Positions 20,857 to 30,803 of a stretch of 64,000 bases of DNA are shown piece after piece. Source of the stretch: Rosenbergiella nectarea (lineage in GTDB: Bacteria; Pseudomonadota; Gammaproteobacteria; Enterobacterales; Enterobacteriaceae); the NCBI RefSeq assembly GCF_900111105.1, contig NZ_FOGC01000013.1, positions 1,773 through 65,772 on the forward strand, written 5' to 3'. The notes under the pieces are model-generated. The model worked only from the letters and a program-made list of their open reading frames with translations. It was not told where the DNA came from and did not search any database. Position 1 is the stretch's first letter, and each line of letters opens with the position of its first letter. The position numbers and the translations under genes were made by a program.

Positions 20857-20941
20857 TACATTCTCCTGTCTGGTAGAAAGCTTACCTATGTGAACATTAT
20901 GTTCTAGGTTTGTTAGCACGTACCTTGTCCTATAAGTTATA

Positions 20942-21001
20942 TAAAAACCTGACCGGGAAATCCATGCTTAACGCACGTTTGATCAAGTCCTCGCCGGTCA
21001 G
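20942..21001 (-). terminator. galE terminator with a long loop
   Basis: CTGACCGG (20949-20956) and CCGGTCAG (20994-21001) form an eight-pair stem across 37 bases. On the minus strand the stem is followed by GTTTTTAT. It lies 18 bp after galE, so it likely ends galF-galE transcription; the long loop is unusual. Confidence 0.6.
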
Positions 21002-21018
21002 ATGCTTATTAATTACAC

Positions 21019-22035
21019 TTATTGACGGTATCCATGAGGATTTTTTTGCTGCCAACGCCAAGTATCGACCATCATTTCGTCAACACCCCGTGAGACGCTC
21101 CACTTTAATTCTTTCGCCGCCAAGGCAGGATCAGCCCAAAATGCGGCAAGGTCACCCGCACGGCGAGGCTTAATTTCAAACGGGATGGTACAGCCTGAAG
21201 CCTGCTCAAACGCACGGATCATCTCTAATACCGAGTAGCCTTTGCCTGCTCCAAGATTATAAGCACGATAGCCTTGTGTCTGTTGTAGGTGGTCCAAGGC
21301 TTTTAAATGGCCTTCCGCAAGGTCCATCACATGAATGTAATCACGTTGACAGGTACCGTCTGGCGTCGGGTAATCACCACCAAATACGCCCAGCTGCGGC
21401 AACTTACCGATCGCTACTTGAGCAATATAGGGCAGTAAATTGTTGGGGATCCCTGATGGGTCTTCGCCGATCTCGCCCGACTCATGCGCACCCACTGGGT
21501 TGAAATAACGTAAAGCGATCGTATTGAATTGCGGCTCGGCTTTGGCAAAGTCTTGCAATACCAATTCAATCATTAGCTTCGACGTGCCATAAGGGCTGGT
21601 GGTTCCACCAATCGCCGTCGTTTCGACATAAGGCACTGGCGCATCTGCCCCGTAGACGGTCGCCGAGGAGCTAAAGATAAAGTTCCAGATCCCCGCGCGG
21701 CGCATCTCTTCTAGCAATATCAAGGTACCGGAAACATTATTTTCATAGTATTCCAGCGGCATTCTAGTCGATTCGCCCACCGCTTTTAATGCGGCGAAGT
21801 GGATCACATCTGTGATGCTGTACTGAGCGAACAGTGACTGTAAGCAGGCTCTGTCGCGAATATCACCCTCGACAAATGCCGCCTGACGTCCGGTCAACTT
21901 AGCAACACGTGCCAGCGCTTCTTGCGAAGCATTGCATAAATTATCCAGAACAACGACGTCATCACCCCGTTGGAGCAGTGCTAAGACGGTATGCGAGCCA
22001 ATATACCCCGCCCCACCTGTCACTAAAATTGCCAT
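21019..22035 (-). CDS. galE: UDP-glucose 4-epimerase
   Basis: An NAD-dependent SDR of 338 residues that interconverts UDP-glucose and UDP-galactose for galactose use and surface glycans. It has the Rossmann motif TGGAGYIGSH, the SSSATVYG serine region and the YGTSK catalytic Tyr/Lys, plus FNPVGAHESGEIGEDP and the GTCQRDYIHVMDLA block. It lies 16 bp behind galF on the same strand, so the two form an operon that faces the polysaccharide locus rather than a galactose operon. Confidence 0.96.
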   Translation of the reverse strand: MAILVTGGAGYIGSHTVLALLQRGDDVVVLDNLCNASQEALARVAKLTGRQAAFVEGDIRDRACLQSLFAQYSITDVIHFAALKAVGESTRMPLEYYENNVSGTLILLEEMRRAGIWNFIFSSSATVYGADAPVPYVETTAIGGTTSPYGTSKLMIELVLQDFAKAEPQFNTIALRYFNPVGAHESGEIGEDPSGIPNNLLPYIAQVAIGKLPQLGVFGGDYPTPDGTCQRDYIHVMDLAEGHLKALDHLQQTQGYRAYNLGAGKGYSVLEMIRAFEQASGCTIPFEIKPRRAGDLAAFWADPALAAKELKWSVSRGVDEMMVDTWRWQQKNPHGYRQ

Positions 22036-22051
22036 GATTATTTAGCCTACA

Positions 22052-22954
22052 TTAAGAATTAATAAGTTTTTTAATAGAATCTCTAAAAGCCTGCCCAGAT
22101 TGTGCATTGCGTAAACCGTAGGCTACAAAGGCTTGCATATAGCCCAGCTTACGGCCGCAGTTATAGCTAATGCCATGAAGCTCACTGGCTTCAACGGCTT
22201 CGGATTGATTAAGTGAAGCAATCGCATCGGTCAATTGAATACGGCCCCAAGCGCCTGGCTGAGTATCTTCTAGATACGCCCAGATTTTTTCAGACAGCAC
22301 ATAACGGCCAACTGCCGCGAGTTGTGCGGTTTCCGGTAAATTTTCAACATCGGAGGGCTTTTCGATGAAATCGACAATGCGGCAAGTGTCACCTGGGGCA
22401 ACTAACGGTTGTTCTGTAGTGATAACTGAATATTCTGCAAGTTCTTCACGAGGGAGAGTCTGACACAGCACTTGTGAATGCCCAGTTTCTGCAAAACGCG
22501 ATAGCATCGCCGCCAGATTATAGCGCAGTGGATCGGCACTCTGGTTATCCAGAATGACATCGGGCAGTACCACTACAAAAGGGTTATCGCCGACAATTGG
22601 CTTCGCGCAGAGAATCGCATTACCCAAGCCCAACGGCTGGGGTTGACGCACATTCATTATGGTTACACCTGGAGGACAGATATTTTTAACTTCGCTAAGA
22701 AGCTGACGTTTTACTCGCTGTTCGAGGAGTGCCTCAAGTTCGTAGGTCGTATCGAAATGGTTTTCTACCGCATTTTTAGAGGCATGCGTGACTAAGATAA
22801 TCTCTTTGATACCCGCGGTGACACACTCGTCGATGATGTACTGAATCATCGGCTTATCAACGATAGGTAACATCTCTTTTGGAATCGCTTTGGTCGCTGG
22901 CAACATATGCATACCGAGACCGGCAACAGGAATAACCGCTTTCAAATTTTTCAT
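22052..22954 (-). CDS. galF: GalF, UDP-glucose pyrophosphorylase-like regulator
   Basis: A 300-residue GalU paralogue. The N-terminal loop is [13 protein letters not shown] rather than the catalytic GLGTRMLPATK of GalU, so the Thr and Arg of the nucleotide-binding loop are replaced by Met and His as in E. coli GalF. Downstream family motifs ([33 protein letters not shown]) are kept. GalF has little activity itself and is thought to modulate GalU. Its place at the edge of the polysaccharide locus is typical. Confidence 0.93.
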   Translation of the reverse strand: MKNLKAVIPVAGLGMHMLPATKAIPKEMLPIVDKPMIQYIIDECVTAGIKEIILVTHASKNAVENHFDTTYELEALLEQRVKRQLLSEVKNICPPGVTIMNVRQPQPLGLGNAILCAKPIVGDNPFVVVLPDVILDNQSADPLRYNLAAMLSRFAETGHSQVLCQTLPREELAEYSVITTEQPLVAPGDTCRIVDFIEKPSDVENLPETAQLAAVGRYVLSEKIWAYLEDTQPGAWGRIQLTDAIASLNQSEAVEASELHGISYNCGRKLGYMQAFVAYGLRNAQSGQAFRDSIKKLINS

Positions 22955-23016
22955 CTCTCATCCACTGGTTGGGGTGCGTGTACGATAGTATCGATGAGCC
23001 TAACCCTTCAAAGCAT

Positions 23017-23039
23017 AGGGAGAGTCTGAAACTCTCCCT
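23017..23039 (-). terminator. asmA terminator-like hairpin
   Basis: AGGGAGAGT and ACTCTCCCT form a nine-pair stem around CTGAA, seven bp after the asmA stop. The T tract on the minus strand is weak (ATGCTTTG), so efficiency is uncertain. Confidence 0.6.
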
Positions 23040-23045
23040 GCATTA

Positions 23046-24866
23046 TCATGATGAGGGGTGTTTAGTCTTATCGTTATCTTTAAGCCACTGTTGTAATCGA
23101 TTCTTAAGATTATTTTTCAATAACCTATCGACCGATAGTGAATACTGCAAGTTATTCCAAGGACCGTAAAAACGTAACGGAATAGGTTGATTGGCCAGAA
23201 GGGCAATCATGCCGGGGTCACCTTTCCACCCGCGGGTTAGCAGGTTGAAGGTGATATCAAGCTGTCGCTGGGCGAAATTGATATCGCCTAGCGCATTTAA
23301 TGAGACTTGTGCATTCTGGCCTTCTAAGCGAGTCAGCTGCAGCGTGCCATTCGTTAAAGTAAAGTTACCCCGCATATCAGGGATCACTGGGTGCAGAGTA
23401 GGGTCAGAGTTAACGCGATTACTGGCGCGCGTTACCGCATCGATAACCATTTGTTGAACGTTCATCTGAGGGATATCTAACCCAATAAGATCTATCGTTG
23501 AGCGACCTTGCCACTGGGTGATGATCTCCTTACCGCGTAATCCCTGCCCCGTAAAGTCGCCTTGCAACGAGATATCCCCGCGCAATACCAGCGGTATCTG
23601 CAATAATTGCTGAACCACTTGCAGCGGGATACGCTGTAAATCGGTATGCAGGTCCACGGTAGCTAAGTTTTGTCGAAAATCGACCTTACCCTGAATCGCG
23701 AATTGACCGTTGTCCACCTTACCGGAGAGCGTTTTAAGACTCATCATGCCCATGGCATTATGCGCATCCAGTACTAATCCCTCGACTGTCACGCCGTGCC
23801 ACATTGCTTGATTAGCCGTGAGTTGGCTGGAAATTTCGCTTCTATTCAGCCAGTCGATAAAGCCACGATTATTTTTTACCACCACCACCGGAGTCCGCGC
23901 GCGAGTTTTCTCAGGGGTATTTTCTGAGGTGTTTGTCTGAGCAGAGAGTTGCTGAGAGACTTGTGGCTCACTGGATAGCAACAACTGGTCGAAATTAGCA
24001 TTCTGTGAATGCAACTTTAGTTTAAGTTGTAAGGCTGGCGCTAATACGCCGCTCGCTTCCCCACTAAAATTACTATCATTGGCGTGCAGGCTAAAGTTGG
24101 TCAGGTCAAAAGCGTTGCTCAGCGGTGACCATTGTGCGATAAAGGTTGTTTCCCCCTTCACACCCTCTTCAGGTAATGAAACACCTTGTAACTGATAACT
24201 CCCGCGATCGACCGTGAAGGCCAATTTATGTGGGTAATGACGGGCATCCATCTGTCCTTCGAAATCGATAGAAAAGGTCTGCTGATTTCGAGTCAATGCG
24301 GTGCTTAAGCGATATTGACCGACTCGCGAGGCATCTTGATGTAAGCTGAAATTTACATCGCGAAAATTGAGTTGCTCGCCTTGCGGGTCTTGCCAGATAA
24401 GTAAACTGTTCGCCACCGACACGTTCGCAATGTCTAAGGACCAGTTGCCTAAAGAGGGAGAAAATCCGTTATTATCATCCGGTGCGATCGGTCCCGCTTG
24501 GGCAGTTTTGGCTGCCGCATCCGGCGTCGCCTGAATGACCGCATGCATAACTAAGACTTTACTAATGTGTAGCTGATGAGAGATCAAAGGAAGCAGCTCA
24601 ACATCTAAGCGCATATTGTCGGCCGTCACCGCAGGCTGTGAAGCCCCCGGCGCGGTAAGAGCAATAGGCCCGCTTAAAATGCTCAGTCTTGGCCACACGT
24701 GCCAACGCAGATCGCCTTTAAGCGTCAGTTGATAACCACTGCGCTTTTTAACCTGTTGCACCATATAATGTTTAAAATCATTTGGATTCACCAACAGGAC
24801 TAATGCAGACATCCCTGCGACCAGTACCGCAATGAGAATGGCGAAGGTGGTTATCAGCTTTCTCAT
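23046..24866 (-). CDS. asmA: AsmA family outer-membrane assembly protein
   Basis: A 606-residue AsmA-like protein; E. coli AsmA has 617. It starts with one N-terminal membrane helix (residues 7-26) and then a long periplasmic repeat of beta strands, the bridge-like fold now linked to phospholipid traffic between membranes. The NPNDFKHYMVQQVKKRSGY segment after the helix and the C-terminal NQPIPLRFYGPWNNLQYSL block are characteristic. It lies downstream of dcd on the same strand with a 21-bp gap, as in E. coli. Confidence 0.94.
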   Translation of the reverse strand: MRKLITTFAILIAVLVAGMSALVLLVNPNDFKHYMVQQVKKRSGYQLTLKGDLRWHVWPRLSILSGPIALTAPGASQPAVTADNMRLDVELLPLISHQLHISKVLVMHAVIQATPDAAAKTAQAGPIAPDDNNGFSPSLGNWSLDIANVSVANSLLIWQDPQGEQLNFRDVNFSLHQDASRVGQYRLSTALTRNQQTFSIDFEGQMDARHYPHKLAFTVDRGSYQLQGVSLPEEGVKGETTFIAQWSPLSNAFDLTNFSLHANDSNFSGEASGVLAPALQLKLKLHSQNANFDQLLLSSEPQVSQQLSAQTNTSENTPEKTRARTPVVVVKNNRGFIDWLNRSEISSQLTANQAMWHGVTVEGLVLDAHNAMGMMSLKTLSGKVDNGQFAIQGKVDFRQNLATVDLHTDLQRIPLQVVQQLLQIPLVLRGDISLQGDFTGQGLRGKEIITQWQGRSTIDLIGLDIPQMNVQQMVIDAVTRASNRVNSDPTLHPVIPDMRGNFTLTNGTLQLTRLEGQNAQVSLNALGDINFAQRQLDITFNLLTRGWKGDPGMIALLANQPIPLRFYGPWNNLQYSLSVDRLLKNNLKNRLQQWLKDNDKTKHPSS

Positions 24867-24887
24867 GCCATCTCCCTTTAAGCGAAA

Positions 24888-25469
24888 TTAATCTTTATCG
24901 ATTCGGCTAGCGACCGCACTTTGTTGATCACGGTATTTTGCATCTTGTCGGCTATTATAAGGCCGCGCAGCAGGACCGGATAAAGGTTCGAAACTCAATG
25001 CTCCGATTAACATCCCTGGACGTAGCGCCAGAGGCAGTTTACCCGAGTTAAAGAATTCTAACACAATTCGCCCCTTCCAACCGGGATCGATTCGATGTGC
25101 GGTGACATGAACCATCAATCCTAGGCGGGCTAAGGATGAACGACCATCTAGCCATCCTACCAAATCATTAGGTAAGGTTACTGATTCATAGGTTACGGCC
25201 AACGCGAGTTCACCCGGATGCAAGAAGAACGCTTCATCATCCTTCAACACAATTTCTTCGCTCATCACACGTTCTAATGAGGCAGTCACTTCATCCTTAG
25301 GTCCACTTAAATCGATATATGCCGCCGTATGACCGCGGAAAGTACGAAAGCCATTTCCTAATCGTACGTCGACCGTGGCACCATTAATCCGCTCAACAGG
25401 CGGGCGCGGGTCGATGCAAAGTTTCCCTTCATCCATCCATGCCTCAATGTCTCGGTCGCATAATCTCAT
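24888..25469 (-). CDS. dcd: dCTP deaminase
   Basis: Converts dCTP to dUTP, the main source of dTMP precursors. The 193-residue length is exactly that of the enteric enzyme. The trimer active-site motifs are [28 protein letters not shown] in two parts (GRSSLARLG with the Arg/Ser pair and HRIDPGWKG with catalytic Glu following) and the C-terminal lid [12 protein letters not shown]. It lies between udk and asmA on the same strand, the conserved enteric order. Confidence 0.97.
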   Translation of the reverse strand: MRLCDRDIEAWMDEGKLCIDPRPPVERINGATVDVRLGNGFRTFRGHTAAYIDLSGPKDEVTASLERVMSEEIVLKDDEAFFLHPGELALAVTYESVTLPNDLVGWLDGRSSLARLGLMVHVTAHRIDPGWKGRIVLEFFNSGKLPLALRPGMLIGALSFEPLSGPAARPYNSRQDAKYRDQQSAVASRIDKD

Positions 25470-25501
25470 AGTGATTCCCTAATAAAATATCGCAAAAAAA
25501 C

Positions 25502-26143
25502 TTACTCAAAGAATTGATTAATCTTAGCTTTTAAAATATCGATCGCAATACGATTTTTTCCACCGCGCGGCACGATGATGTCCGCGTATTGTTTGGACGG
25601 CTCGATAAACTGCAAGAACATTGGACGGACGGTTTTTTGGTACTGGCTCATCACCGAGTCCATCGAGCGTCCGCGTTCGTTGACGTCGCGTTTCATCCGA
25701 CGCATTAAGCAGATATCTAAGGGAGTATCGACAAAAATGGAGAAATTTAATTCGTTGCGTAGGCGGGCATCGGTCAACAATAAAATCCCTTCGAGGATAA
25801 TCACTTTTTTGGGTTCTAAGGTTTGGGTTTTTGCCATGCGGGTGTGTTCAGAATAGCTATACATCGGGAGTTCGATCGACTGACCTGATTTAATGGCTTG
25901 CAGCTGATTCAAGAGTAAATCGTGGTCCATCGCATTAGGGTGGTCATAATTGGTCTTGATACGCTCTTCCATCGTGAGATGGCTCTGATCGCGATAATAA
26001 CAATCTTCTGGGATGACACCGATATGTTCATCGCCCACTTGGTCACGAATTTCACGATACAGCGTACTGGCAATTAAACTTTTTCCAGATGCGGACGCGC
26101 CCGCAATTCCGATAATCACACATTGATGAGACTGGTCAGTCAT
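25502..26143 (-). CDS. udk: Uridine/cytidine kinase
   Basis: Phosphorylates uridine and cytidine in pyrimidine salvage. The start at 26143 gives 213 residues, the E. coli length, with the conserved [15 protein letters not shown] terminus; the open frame extends 20 codons further upstream but without family support. Walker A is GASASGKS, followed by [21 protein letters not shown] and the [17 protein letters not shown] lid. It leads the udk-dcd-asmA set. Confidence 0.97.
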   Translation of the reverse strand: MTDQSHQCVIIGIAGASASGKSLIASTLYREIRDQVGDEHIGVIPEDCYYRDQSHLTMEERIKTNYDHPNAMDHDLLLNQLQAIKSGQSIELPMYSYSEHTRMAKTQTLEPKKVIILEGILLLTDARLRNELNFSIFVDTPLDICLMRRMKRDVNERGRSMDSVMSQYQKTVRPMFLQFIEPSKQYADIIVPRGGKNRIAIDILKAKINQFFE

Positions 26144-26367
26144 TATTTTACAACCTGAAACTGAAGCCGAAATACCCGCGTTGTCCCGCAAGCACTCTAG
26201 CAAAATGGGAGGATAAGCGCCGGCGATTATAAGGGTTTCACCGCAGTGATGCTAGCGAAAAGGACATGCTTTTAAGAGTTTAACACTGTTTTTTTGGTGG
26301 CGGTTGGATACACTAGCGCGCTCAATTGGCTGACTGGCAGCCAATCCCTGTCAACCTTAGAGGATTT

Positions 26368-26988
26368 ATGCACTGGCAAATGTTGACCTATTTTGGCGAT
26401 AGCATGCTGCTGTTACCGAGTGCTGTTGTCTTGGCTTTTGCCCTGTTCTATAACACGTCGCGACTCGCGCCAGTGTTCTTCTGGTTGGTCAGTTTTGGGA
26501 CGGCGGGGTTGGTAGTCAGTGTTTCTAAAGTCTTATTTTTGGGATTTTTAATTGGTAGTGTGCGCTATAACTTTACGGGGTTTAGCGGCCATACCACGAT
26601 GTCGACGACGTTTTGGCCGATCTTTTTATGGTTCATTGCACGGGGATTTTCGTTTAAACGTCCATTTCTTTGGGTGGCCGCCGGTTATCTCTTCGCCCTG
26701 ACTATTGCTTATTCTCGACTCGTACTGCATGCCCACTCCCCGAGCGAAGTCATATGTGGCTTTTTATTAGGATGCTGTTGCAGCCTATTCTTTCTGGCAA
26801 TGCAACGAAAAGTGGCATTTAAGCCGATTACCTTTACCGAACTCCTGCTAATTATCGCGCTACCCCTATTTCTCGTATCACAGGGTAAGCCTGCTACCAC
26901 CCAACATTTCCTCGGCACACTTGCGGCAAAGCTCGCCGGAATGGTACACCCTCACACCCGACAACAACTACTCTCTTTGGGTCGATAA
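26368..26988 (+). CDS. PAP2-family membrane phosphatase-like protein
   Basis: A 206-residue integral membrane protein with about six hydrophobic helices. It carries the PAP2 motifs GFSGHTTMS and YSRLVLHAHSPSEVICG; the usual final Asp of the third motif is Glu here. PAP2 enzymes act on lipid or undecaprenyl phosphates at the membrane, but the substrate cannot be told. The start at 26368 follows AGAGG by four bases; an in-frame ATG at 26326 would add 14 polar residues. It is divergent from udk. Confidence 0.8.
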   Translation: MHWQMLTYFGDSMLLLPSAVVLAFALFYNTSRLAPVFFWLVSFGTAGLVVSVSKVLFLGFLIGSVRYNFTGFSGHTTMSTTFWPIFLWFIARGFSFKRPFLWVAAGYLFALTIAYSRLVLHAHSPSEVICGFLLGCCCSLFFLAMQRKVAFKPITFTELLLIIALPLFLVSQGKPATTQHFLGTLAAKLAGMVHPHTRQQLLSLGR

Positions 26989-27053
26989 GCGTTAGCGATT
27001 GACTTTATGTCGTAACCCGTTAAAGTGCGCCCCTTTTATTAAGGGGGTGCAGC

Positions 27054-28406
27054 ATGGTAATTGGTTTCGATTATGGTACAGCAAACTGTTCGGTGGCCGT
27101 CGAACGTGAAGGTCAGTTCCAACAACTGCCGATTGCGGGGTCAGAGAAATTACTCCCCTCAATGATGAGTGCCCCCATTCGTTCAGTCGTCAGTGAATGG
27201 TTATTTCGTCATCATGGCGTCAGTTATCACAGCGCCGAAGAGACCGCGCTGTAACAACACGCCTTGCGAGCGAATCGCGAGGAAGATCTGCCCGTGTCGG
27301 CGCAAAGTGTGCAATTTGGCTTATCTGCCTTGAACCACTATATGGCCGACCCGCAAGACGTTTGGTTTGTTAAATCTCCGAAATCATTTCTTGGGGCTAA
27401 GGGACTTAAATCTCAGCAAATCGCGTTTTTCGATGACGTTGTTTGCGCCATGATGTTGCATATCCGTCAGCAAGCCGAGCTGCATACCCAAACGCCGATT
27501 GATCAAGCTGTGATTGGACGCCCCGTTAACTTCCAAGGCACAGGCGGTGAAGAGGCTAACCTGCAAGCGGTCGGCATTTTACGCCGCGCGGCACTGCGGG
27601 CTGGATTCCGTGATGTCGAATTTCAGTTTGAACCCGTGGCGGCAGGACTTGAGTATGAATCACAACTCACCCGCGAAACGCGGGTGCTGGTCGTGGATAT
27701 TGGGGGGGGAACCACCGACTGCTCACTGCTACTGATGGGGCCTGAGTGGCGGCATAAAGCGGAGCGAAGTGAAAGCTTACTGGCACACAGCGGCTGTCGG
27801 GTAGGAGGTAACGATCTGGATATTATGCTGGCCTATAAACAACTGATGCCGTTATTAGGCGCAGGCAGCCCTTCTCGTTCCGGCAAAGCCTTACCTATGT
27901 TGCCATGGTGGAATGCTATCGCCATCAACGATGTGATGGCACAAGGCGATTTTTACAGTGCCCGTGGCGGTCAACAGCTCCAGCAAATGGTCAAGGATGC
28001 ACAACAGCCCGAGTTAGTCACCCGATTACTGACCTTATGGCGAGAAAAGCAAAGTTACCAACTGTTGCGAAGTGCCGAGCAAGCGAAAATCGACCTATCC
28101 GTATCGTCAAAGACCTGCTGTGATTTAAGTTATCTCGATACGGCATTGGATCTCCGTCTTTCTGCGCAAACATTACGTGAAGCGATCGACTCACCGTTAC
28201 AGAAAATGCTACAGCAAGTCACTGAGGTGATGCAGCAAGCCACCGTCCAACCCGAAGTGATTTACCTAACCGGGGGGAGCGCGCGCTCCCCTCTGCTGCG
28301 TCAAGCCCTAGAACAGCTTCTTCCTGATACAAAGATTGTCCAAGGGGACGATTTTGGATCGGTGACCTTAGGCTTAACGCGCTGGGCAAACACGCTTTTT
28401 ACGTAG
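27054..28406 (+). pseudogene. yegD: yegD (Hsp70-like ATPase) interrupted by an in-frame TAA
   Basis: The reading frame encodes the full 450-residue YegD, an actin-fold Hsp70-like protein of unknown role. It starts MVIGFDYGTANCSVAVE and later has VVDIGGGTTDCSLLLMGP, the SKSFLGAKGLK region and the TGGSARSP block. Codon 67 is TAA (27252-27254), where the E. coli alignment expects an ordinary residue (ETQALLRRAIRYNREED versus EETAL-stop-QHALRANREED). Frame and similarity resume immediately after it, so only one base substitution is needed. Either the gene is newly inactivated, the stop is read through, or it is a sequencing error. A GGGGGTG ribosome binding site is intact. Confidence 0.88.
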
Positions 28407-28514
28407 TCAGATCAAGTCAACCAAGGTTAGTGGTTGTTGGGCCAACGGACGGGTCGTAGAATCCCCTACTTTTGACAGGGTTACCATTAACTCTGCTGAA
28501 GTATGGGGTTGACC

Positions 28515-29879
28515 ATGACAACAGAATTACTCTCTCCTGCTGGCTCGTTAAAAAATATGCGCTATGCCTTTGCGTATGGCGCAGATGCCGTTTATGCGGG
28601 ACAACCGCGCTATAGTCTGCGCGTCAGAAACAATGAGTTTACCCTCGAGAATCTCGCCTTAGGGATCCTGGAGGCCCACCAGTTAGGCAAAAAATTCTAT
28701 GTTGTCAGTAACATTGCCCCGCATAACGCTAAGCTCAAGACCTTTATCCGCGACCTGACACCCGTCGTGGCCCTGCAACCCGATGCGCTGATTATGTCTG
28801 ATCCTGGGCTTATCATGTTGGTACGTGAACACTTTCCTACCGTCCCCCTCCATCTGTCAGTACAAGCCAATGCCGTGAATTGGGCAACCGTTAAGTTTTG
28901 GCAAACACAAGGCATTAGTCGAGTCATCCTGTCACGGGAACTATCATTAGAAGAGATTACCGAGATCCGTCAGCAAGTCCCCGAGATGGAACTCGAAGTG
29001 TTCGTTCATGGCGCACTTTGTATGGCCTATTCCGGCCGTTGCCTCCTATCAGGCTATCTCAATAAACGCGACCCCAATCAAGGAACCTGCACCAATGCCT
29101 GTCGTTGGGACTACAAGATCAGCCCCGCTCAGGAAGACGATGTCGGCAATATGGTGGAAAGCTATACCCCCGCCCCTACGCTTGGCTTAGGACCCACCAC
29201 TCCGCAAGCCCTGCTCTTGACCGATAAAATGCGCCCCGATGAACCCATGAGTGCCACCGAAGACGAGCATGGTACCTATATCATGAATTCAAAAGATTTA
29301 CGGGCTGTCGAGCATGTGCCGCGATTGGTCGAATTAGGGATCCACTCGTTAAAGATTGAAGGTCGTACTAAGTCTTTTTACTACTGTGCCCGCACCGCGC
29401 AAGTCTATCGTAAAGCCATTGACGATGCGCTAGCCGGTAAACCTTTCGACCCATCGTTACTCACGACATTGGAAGGGTTAGCCCACCGCGGTTATACCGA
29501 GGGTTTCTTACGTCGTCATACCCACGATAGCTATCAAAACACCCAGCAAGGCTACTCTGTTTCAGACCGACAGCAGTTTGTGGGGGAATTTAGTCAAGCC
29601 GAAGAGCAGGGATTTGCCGAGGTGATTGTTAAAAATAAGTTCCAGTGTGGTGACCACTTAGAAGTGATGACCCCCTCCGGCAATTTCTCATTTATTCTGG
29701 ATACCCTTCGCGATAAAAGGCATCAACCCCTCACCGTTGCGCCCGGTGATGGTTACCGTGTGTGGATCCCCATGCCTCCCAACACTGAGCTTCGCTACGC
29801 CTTACTCATTCGTCATTTAGAAAATGGGCAGACCACCCAAGCGCCCCATCGCACCAATCCGCGCCAAGGTATGGTATAA
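28515..29879 (+). CDS. trhP: tRNA U34 hydroxylase TrhP (U32 family)
   Basis: Formerly YegQ; catalyses prephenate-dependent hydroxylation of wobble uridine in tRNA. The 454-residue protein has the U32 start ELLSPAGSLKNMRYAFAYGA, DALIMSDPGLI, the signature EVFVHGALCMAYSGRCLLSG and the cysteine pair GTCTNACRW, consistent with an iron-sulfur site, plus SLKIEGRTKS. Start 28515 is preferred over 28503 by ribosome binding site and family length. It follows yegD, an enteric adjacency. Confidence 0.95.
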   Translation: MTTELLSPAGSLKNMRYAFAYGADAVYAGQPRYSLRVRNNEFTLENLALGILEAHQLGKKFYVVSNIAPHNAKLKTFIRDLTPVVALQPDALIMSDPGLIMLVREHFPTVPLHLSVQANAVNWATVKFWQTQGISRVILSRELSLEEITEIRQQVPEMELEVFVHGALCMAYSGRCLLSGYLNKRDPNQGTCTNACRWDYKISPAQEDDVGNMVESYTPAPTLGLGPTTPQALLLTDKMRPDEPMSATEDEHGTYIMNSKDLRAVEHVPRLVELGIHSLKIEGRTKSFYYCARTAQVYRKAIDDALAGKPFDPSLLTTLEGLAHRGYTEGFLRRHTHDSYQNTQQGYSVSDRQQFVGEFSQAEEQGFAEVIVKNKFQCGDHLEVMTPSGNFSFILDTLRDKRHQPLTVAPGDGYRVWIPMPPNTELRYALLIRHLENGQTTQAPHRTNPRQGMV

Positions 29880-29912
29880 AGGAGCCAATTTGATTAAGTG
29901 AAGGTAAAGAGC

Positions 29913-30803
29913 ATGGCTCCAGCATTTCTGATTTTACATGGCAAAAAAGCCAGTGACCCGACTATCCGTGACGTTGTCACACAACTGCGCGAAGAAGGGA
30001 TCAGCCTAGAAGTCAGAGTGACCTGGGAATTCGGCGACTGCCATCGTTTTATTACTGAGGCCATCGATGCTGAGTGTTCAACCCTGATCATCGGCGGCGG
30101 CGACGGCAGTCTGAACGAGGCAGTGAATAGCTTAATGCAATTCCCGACCGCGCAACGCCCCCCCTTGGCGGTATTACCTTTGGGGACTGCCAATGACTTT
30201 GCCACCAGTGTCGGCCTGCCGCAGGAGCCAGAGGCAGCATTGCGCTTAGCCCTAACCGCAACCGCCCAGCCCATCGATCTTGCTTGTGTCAATCAGCAAC
30301 ACTACTTTATCAATATGGCGACCGGCGGTTTTGGTACGCGGATCACCACCGAGACGCCAGAAAAATTGAAGTCGGCTCTTGGCGGTGCATCCTATTTCCT
30401 GCATGGACTGTTACGAATGGATCGCTTAAAACCCGACCGCTGCACTATCGCCAGCGAACAATGGCAATGGCAAGGCGATGCCTTAGTCATCGCGGTGGGT
30501 AATGGCCGTATTGCGGGGGGTGGCCAACGTCTTTGCCCAACCGCCTTGATCAACGACCAGCAACTGGCCTTAACCCTCATCACGGCTCAAGAGCTTTTCC
30601 CTTCCTTGCTACACGCACTGACCCGTGATGATGAGAATCCCAATATCATCAACCAAAGGGCCAGTGAATTTACCCTCACCAGCGAACACACCATGACCTT
30701 TAACTTAGATGGCGAACCGCAGAGCGGCACACACTTCCACTTTAAAGTGTTAGGCGAAGCGATCCGTTTTCGTCTACCCAGTGTCTGTGCACTATTAGGG
30801 TAG
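29913..30803 (+). CDS. yegS: Lipid kinase YegS
   Basis: A 296-residue diacylglycerol-kinase-fold enzyme; E. coli YegS phosphorylates phosphatidylglycerol in vitro. Landmarks are ILHGKKASDP, IIGGGDGSLNEAVN, PLGTANDFATSVGLP, INMATGGFGTRITTETPEKLK and the C-terminal NLDGEPQSG. The start at 29913 is supported by alignment; a GTG at 29898 would add five residues. It converges on thiD and the two genes overlap by nine bases at their 3' ends. Confidence 0.95.
   Translation: MAPAFLILHGKKASDPTIRDVVTQLREEGISLEVRVTWEFGDCHRFITEAIDAECSTLIIGGGDGSLNEAVNSLMQFPTAQRPPLAVLPLGTANDFATSVGLPQEPEAALRLALTATAQPIDLACVNQQHYFINMATGGFGTRITTETPEKLKSALGGASYFLHGLLRMDRLKPDRCTIASEQWQWQGDALVIAVGNGRIAGGGQRLCPTALINDQQLALTLITAQELFPSLLHALTRDDENPNIINQRASEFTLTSEHTMTFNLDGEPQSGTHFHFKVLGEAIRFRLPSVCALLG

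Noticed and set aside
26326-26367. Upstream start for the PAP2-family gene
   Set aside because: It would add 14 polar residues before the first membrane helix. The ATG at 26368 has the better ribosome binding site.
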